A stretch of 64,000 bases of DNA from assembly GCF_002127325.2 (NCBI RefSeq), contig NC_035433.2:91776033-91840032 (forward strand). Reading direction: 5' to 3'. Made by a program: the position numbers and the translations under genes. The notes under the pieces were generated by a model that did no database searches, was not told the origin of the DNA, and saw only the letters and a list, made by a program, of their open reading frames with translations. Below, piece by piece: positions 59,490 to 64,000 of this stretch (within the stretch, counting starts at the first letter, position 1; the number at the start of each line of letters is the position of its first letter). This DNA is from Helianthus annuus (taxonomy: Eukaryota; Streptophyta; Magnoliopsida; Asterales; Asteraceae).

Positions 59490-59850
59490 GGGCTTTCTTC
59501 TGCCCTTTCTGCACTGGATATCGGGTCAGGGCCAGATAGGTGGAGGTGCTATTTAGATGGCTCGGGCGAGTTTACTGTTTGCAACCATCATTACAAGCTA
59601 CAGAGGTTTGGTGCATACGGTAGTGGGTTAGGTTTCTGCTGGAACAATTGATCTCTTTTGAAAGTGATTTTTTTAGCGTGGAGGGTTGCTTTAAATGCGT
59701 TACCCACGTTGACAGCCTTACAGCAGAGAGAAATTGGTTTGGGCTCGGTCCGATAGCCTAATATATTAATTTCCAGTGTCTCAAAATATATGTAACAATT
59801 TCTTTTTCGGGTTGTCCCAAAATAAATGCACTGTATGGTACATTTTTTTT
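59490..59850 (+). pseudogene. LINE reverse-transcriptase zinc-binding (zf-RVT) fragment
   Basis: Across shifting + strand frames one reads DRWRCYLDGSGEFTV, then FLAWRVALNALPTLTALQQR, then VSKYM, matching the C-terminal zf-RVT region of plant LINE ORF2. Several stops and frame changes. It lies in the same orientation near the Helitron 3' end and was probably captured with the rest. Confidence 0.6.
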
Positions 59851-60251
59851 GTTGGTAATGTTTGCCAAACATGAATGGTTATCCACTTATAAGAAATCAT
59901 ATAAATTTTTTTTTTTTTGTAAATATAATTTTTTAACAGAACCATAACCCGTGAGGCTCACGGGTATATAACCTAGTTATAAATAAACCACCAAAAGAAC
60001 CCCAACCAAAATTGCCCAAATATCATTATCAATACCGGTGTCCGTATTCAAATCAGTATTGGTATTCAAAACACATATAGCATGTAAAAATGACCAAACA
60101 CAAATATGCAACTCTTGAAAGAACTTTCTTTTACGTAGTCCACTAAAAGAGGTATAAATAAGGTAGATTCTTCATGAGTTGAAAACAAAGCAGAAAAAAA
60201 AAATATCACATATCTGAAAATTCCGAAACAAATACAGTTTTACTACACTTT

Positions 60252-63200
60252 CTAAAAGAGCCAATTGAGGGTGATATTTCCGAGCCAAATGAAGAGAGGA
60301 AACTGTGCTAAAGCGATAAACAGCAGCAAGTAATGGTGCCTGCTGGAGTCAAAACTTCTAACCTCCGAAAAAAGAACGCGTTTCATAGTTTTCACCAAAA
60401 AGATTCCCATGCATAGGCAAGTCCACGGCATTAAGAAGTAGTAAGAGTACGACAAAATGATTCTACCGAAGACCGCAAGGCACAATCCAGTGAAGGCGTA
60501 CCCAGCGTAAGCTACAATGTCTAGCAGAGGTGCTTCTGCACCACCCAATGAAAATAATGACATTTTTAGAAGTGAAACCTGTAAAAACCAACCCACTATT
60601 CCCTTCATGAAGAGCCAGTTCAGTGCTTCTGGGGTAAACCTGCAAATCAATAACTGTTATGGAGAGAGAGATTGTGCTCATAATTTAAACAATTATTGTT
60701 CTTAGTGGAAACTTATTGACAAAATTTCAAACACTATTGACATTCATGGTATTTACTTGACCAAAGATTTCATGTGCAGGTGGCGGTTTCAACCCATTTA
60801 CTTATAGACGAGTCACACCACATTATGTTTCCTCGCTTAACATATCACGGGTTATATAAAATAGAGTTAAATGCTTGGTTGGTCCCTGTGGTTCTCAAAA
60901 AATTCACATTTGGTCCTAGTGGTTTACTAATTACACTCCTGGTCCTAAAACTTGTCAAAAATGCACTCGGTTGGTCCCCTGACCTAACCACTGTTAAACT
61001 TCTCAGTTAGCTATGTGTGAAATAACTATATTACCCTTGAGCAATTAAAAGAAATAAAACAATGGTCTTCTTCCAACCATCGCCGGAAACCAGCATTAAT
61101 ACTGGTCTTCTTCCTCCTACGGTCCTACCTCTCAATCACCATCACCACCCTCAACCACCTGGACAGCAGGTTGTGGCTGTCACAGCCCGAAACCCCACCG
61201 TGTGCCGCTGATCCACGTTGAACCCAACACCCACAAACGGCACTGCCCCACTGTTCATCACTGCCCAGCCATCTCTGATATCTCGAACCCAGAAACACCC
61301 CTGTTCGCAGTCACCCAGCCATCTCTGATCTCTGATGTCTCGAACCCAGGCGTTGTTTCCGGCTAGGTATGTTAGGGAGTTGGAGAGGGTTGTGAGGGTT
61401 GGTGGTGTGTGTTGAAGAGAGTGGGGAGAGTGGTGTGAGGGAGGTTTTGAGGTTGTTTGGGCGGTCAGAGGTGGTACGGGTGGGGAATTTGACGGTTGTG
61501 GGATCGTTGAGGATGATGCCCTTGAGGATGAAAAAGTTCACAGCTTGTTGTGAATTTCTGCTTCAATTTCAGTCAAGGTTCAATCGACCCACATTAGAAA
61601 ACCTTGAAATCCACACGGGTTTGTGAAAAAGTTCTCATCTTGTTGTGAATTTTTTGCTTCAGTTTCATGTTTTCTGTGATGGTTTATGTAGAAAAGATAT
61701 GGGTATCTCTGTTTTTTATTGGGTGTTTGCAGGTTCTTGTGAATTCACAAAACCTGACATGTAATCCCAGTGATTTCAGTGGGTCAAAAGGGTTTATGAC
61801 GGTGGAGGTGGCTGCGGTGGGTTGAAGGTGACGGAGAAGGTGGAGGGTGGTTGAAGGTGAAGATGGAGGTGGTGGGTTGAAGGTGACAGTGGTGGTGGTG
61901 GGTTGAAGGTGGAGGGTGGTTGAAGGTGACGATGGAGGTGGTGGGTTGAAGATGACAGTGGTGGTGGTGGGTTGAAGGTGACAGTGGTGGTGGTGGGTTG
62001 AAGGTGGAGGTGGTGGTGGTTGTGGTGGTGGTGGTGAAAGGAGGAAGAAGATGAGGGGTGGACCCAATTTTTTTTTTTTAATATTTATCAGTGTTTTTGT
62101 TTTGTAGTTCAAGGGCAATTTAGTCTTTTTACACCCACTTAACTGAGAAAATTAACATGGGTTAGTGATAAGGACCAACCAAGTGCATTTTTGACAAGTT
62201 TTGGGACCACGAGTGTAATTAGTAAACCACTAGGACCAAGTGTGAAATTTTTGAAAACCACAGGGACCAACCAAGCATTTAACTCTATAAAATAATTAGC
62301 TAAACAATAAACGGGTAAGAACTCAAACGAGTCACAAGTCATCTCAAGTTGATTTTAGACGCATGAAAATCATTATATACGAACATTGGGTTAATTATTG
62401 AAATAACACAATGCTTGTCATCATTTTGTTAAAAGATTATGATATTTGTAAAATCATACTTGACACACTGCTTGTTCACAAAAAGCTAAAACATTTATAA
62501 AAAGCTTTCAGCCAACACAGCTCATTTAGCCCATAGACCCCCCCCCCCCCCCTCTCAAGAAATAAAAAACTAAACCACCCATCCCCGAAAAACCTTAAAA
62601 AAACTAAACCCCCCACCCAAGGTAAATGCTAAAAACTAAACCTTAAAGCTAAACCCTAAAACTAAATGCTACAAATTTATTATTTTTAATTTTTTTCCAT
62701 TAAAATTGCAACTTTTTATTAATAAAAAAAAAATCAAAATATATTAATAAAATATAGCGATTTTAATGGAAAAAAATTGAATTTTTTTTTTTTGTGCTTT
62801 TAAGCTTTTTTAGGTAGTTTTGTTCGTGTTCACACTAGTTCTCGGGTTATCTACCTAAATGCTAGTTCCTAACGGAACCTCACCCTATATATGATCCCCC
62901 TCGCCTCAATGTAATTCATAGTAATTGACAAGGATTTATATTAAGGTAGATGTGACACTTACTTCCCTTGAAGTCCCAATGAGAAGCCAGCAAGAACAAC
63001 ATATGTACCGAAAGCCATCAATGGGATATACAAATCTGGAGCATTAATATCATAGATAGGGGGTTTATATGATAGCCTACCCCCTACGGGCTCAGTAATT
63101 CTTGTCCAATGACCCTGCAGATAAAAAAAAAGAACATAATGATCTCGGTCCTTTATTTATAGTTCTTGCATTAACCAAGAACTATATGAAGGCCAGCGAA

Positions 63201-63840
63201 ATGATGATAAACAAAAGTTACCCTGTGCAGGAAAGGGAATAGAACGACTTTCAATTTGTTTCTCACGTAATGGTCGTTGACTTGAAAATAATATTGTGGA
63301 TCAGAGAAGTATCGACTAATCTGTGAACAAATGAAACAGTGAACTAAACATCAAACATTGAAAATCACATAATCATATCACAGTGCAAAGTTGATTGCAC
63401 AGTTAAGACTACCAAGCACATAGAAGATTAGAGTACTAACTACTCCCCAATATTAAAAGCCTCTTTTTGTATCGTACTTATAAAACCCTCGCTGAAACTG
63501 TATAAAACATAACACTGGGTACTACTGTTCAAGATAAGTTCGTCCTATATAGCTTTAGAGATCACTCTGTCTCTCTTTTCCTTAAACTTCACATGAATTA
63601 ATATCAGTTTATCAATGAGATCTGATCCGATCTAAAAATAATTAAACTGTTGATTGCAATGTTACTTACATTACTTTGCACGTACTCAGAGCTTGAACCT
63701 AAGATTTTTTCTCCATATGCACCAAGTCCACCCTTGATTAGTCCTGAGCTGGCACCATAAAATGGATTCCCAAAAGGAGTTTGTGGTGTATTTGATGGTG
63801 GTCTTGCCCCTCCAGGAGGATTTCCAAGAGGATCATACAT
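60252..63840 (-). CDS. YIF1: YIF1/HRF1 family ER-Golgi membrane protein, four coding exons
   Basis: Coding exons on the - strand: 63840-63670, 63320-63222, 63114-62963 and 60639-60252, all GT-AG, total 810 nt, 269 residues. It starts [15 protein letters not shown] and has the family stretch [33 protein letters not shown]. Later exons give [52 protein letters not shown] and [20 protein letters not shown], and the end is [11 protein letters not shown]. About five membrane helices lie in the C-terminal half. YIF1 proteins act with YIP1 in ER-to-Golgi vesicle traffic. A TTTTTTTAG acceptor just upstream of the ATG suggests a 5' UTR exon farther right. Intron 3 (60640-62962) is swollen by a MULE insertion; the exons look intact. 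Confidence 0.93.
61330..61626 (+). other. Gene-like stretch inside the MULE, function unknown
   Basis: An open + strand frame (61399-61626, [33 protein letters not shown]) with an upstream, differently framed [13 protein letters not shown]-rich compared with its surroundings. It could be a captured fragment (Pack-MULE); I do not recognise the source. The opposite strand is also open over much of it. Confidence 0.3.
61798..62036 (+). repeat. GGTGGT/GGTTGAAGGTGA minisatellite
   Basis: Repeated phrases 'ggtggtgggttgaaggtgacagt' and 'ggagggtggttgaaggtga' in variable order, about 240 bp, inside the MULE. Confidence 0.85.
62295..62962 (-). other. Rest of YIF1 intron 3
   Basis: AT-rich, with a run of about 17 C near 62537 and 'aaactaaaccctaaaa' phrases. 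No gene. Confidence 0.6.
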
Positions 63841-64000
63841 ATTCAAAAACCTAAAAAAAGAGAAAATGCCGTTACACCTACTTGCAAGGATACATGATTA
63901 CAGCAAATTATAGAAAGACAAAAGAAAATAAGTCTAAATATACACTACCCCCAAAAATACAATTAAATGAATACTTATAGACCATTTCATAACACTGTGA
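63841..64000 (-). other. Upstream part of YIF1 (5' UTR end and intron)
   Basis: On the - strand a pyrimidine-rich run ending TTTTTTTAG at about 63853 fits a splice acceptor ahead of the short 5' UTR piece GTTTTTGAAT before the ATG. The upstream exon is outside the window. Confidence 0.5.

Larger units (their letters stand above)
57286..59976 (+). mobile_element. Complete non-autonomous Helitron (2.69 kb) with captured DNA
   Basis: 5' end TCTCTACTATAATAAAG after an A, a standard plant Helitron start. The 3' end is a perfect hairpin ACCCGTGA-GGC-TCACGGGT (59947-59965), then ATATAACCTAG (ends 59976), then T. Insertion between A and T is as expected. It carries exons of a multi-intron host gene and a LINE fragment, both on the + strand. 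No Rep/helicase. Confidence 0.83.
60864..62285. mobile_element. MULE (Mutator-like) element in intron 3 of YIF1
   Basis: 1422 bp with inverted terminal repeats of about 180 bp (60864-61042 and 62107-62285; start GAGTTAAATGCTTGGTTGG) and a perfect 9-bp duplication TATAAAATA (60855-60863 and 62286-62294). The 9-bp duplication and long TIRs indicate the Mutator superfamily. No MURA transposase is seen. The interior has a GC-rich, gene-like stretch (61090-61630) and a GGTGG minisatellite. Confidence 0.9.

Noticed and set aside
61684..62118. A 144-residue - strand Pro/His/Thr-rich frame
   Set aside because: It is the reverse of the GGTGG minisatellite in the MULE; no composition or motif of a real protein.

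Overview
This is nuclear DNA from a flowering plant. It has small GT-AG introns, plant LTR retrotransposons with tRNA-Met primer sites, Helitrons and a MULE. The Gag and Tat-element proteins resemble ones I remember from Asteraceae (daisy family), so I infer an Asteraceae species but cannot prove it. Only two ordinary host genes look intact: a purine permease (+ strand, 38407-39851, two exons) and a YIF1/HRF1 family trafficking protein (- strand, 63840-60252, four coding exons). Nearly everything else is mobile DNA, much of it nested.

Layout. 1-932: 3' end and LTR of a Copia-like element. 933-13022: a second Copia-like element with a truncated 5' LTR, a Met PBS, a very long leader that carries a Helitron (about 2228-5665), a long broken gag with two zinc knuckles, no pol, and a 3' LTR. 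13023-15720: Gypsy LTR on the - strand with a stub of its interior. 15721-20213: Athila-like 3' region and LTR, the LTR tail duplicated in tandem. 20385-34972: a - strand Gypsy with 3.37-kb LTRs at 20385-23758 and 30617-33988, a decayed interior (gag, protease and RT remnants), and part of a second interior beyond the right LTR. 35117-38300: AT-rich intergenic DNA.

40249-52266: a young, complete Tat-lineage Gypsy with 882/881-bp LTRs differing by about 3 substitutions and 1 indel, and a perfect 5-bp target duplication (AATAA). Its gag-pol is broken by frameshifts and one nonsense codon. Between pol and the 3' LTR lies an intact antisense gene that I could resolve into five exons encoding about 1080 residues.

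52267-56155: a composite ending in a Helitron-type 3' terminus. It carries fragments of two unrelated host genes, an ANP/NPK1-like MAPKKK and, lying inside its intron 2, an AMP1-like glutamate carboxypeptidase. 57286-59976: a complete-looking Helitron with captured exons of an unidentified gene and a LINE fragment. 60864-62285: a MULE with about 180-bp TIRs and a perfect 9-bp target duplication, inside intron 3 of YIF1.

The host genes do not form a pathway together; the window is mainly a record of transposition and gene capture. The strongest leads are the spliced antisense gene in the Tat element, an array of covarying hairpins in the 5' leader of the - strand Gypsy, and the MAPKKK/AMP1 chimeric capture. 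All exon models here were read by eye from frames and splice sites, without alignment or expression data.
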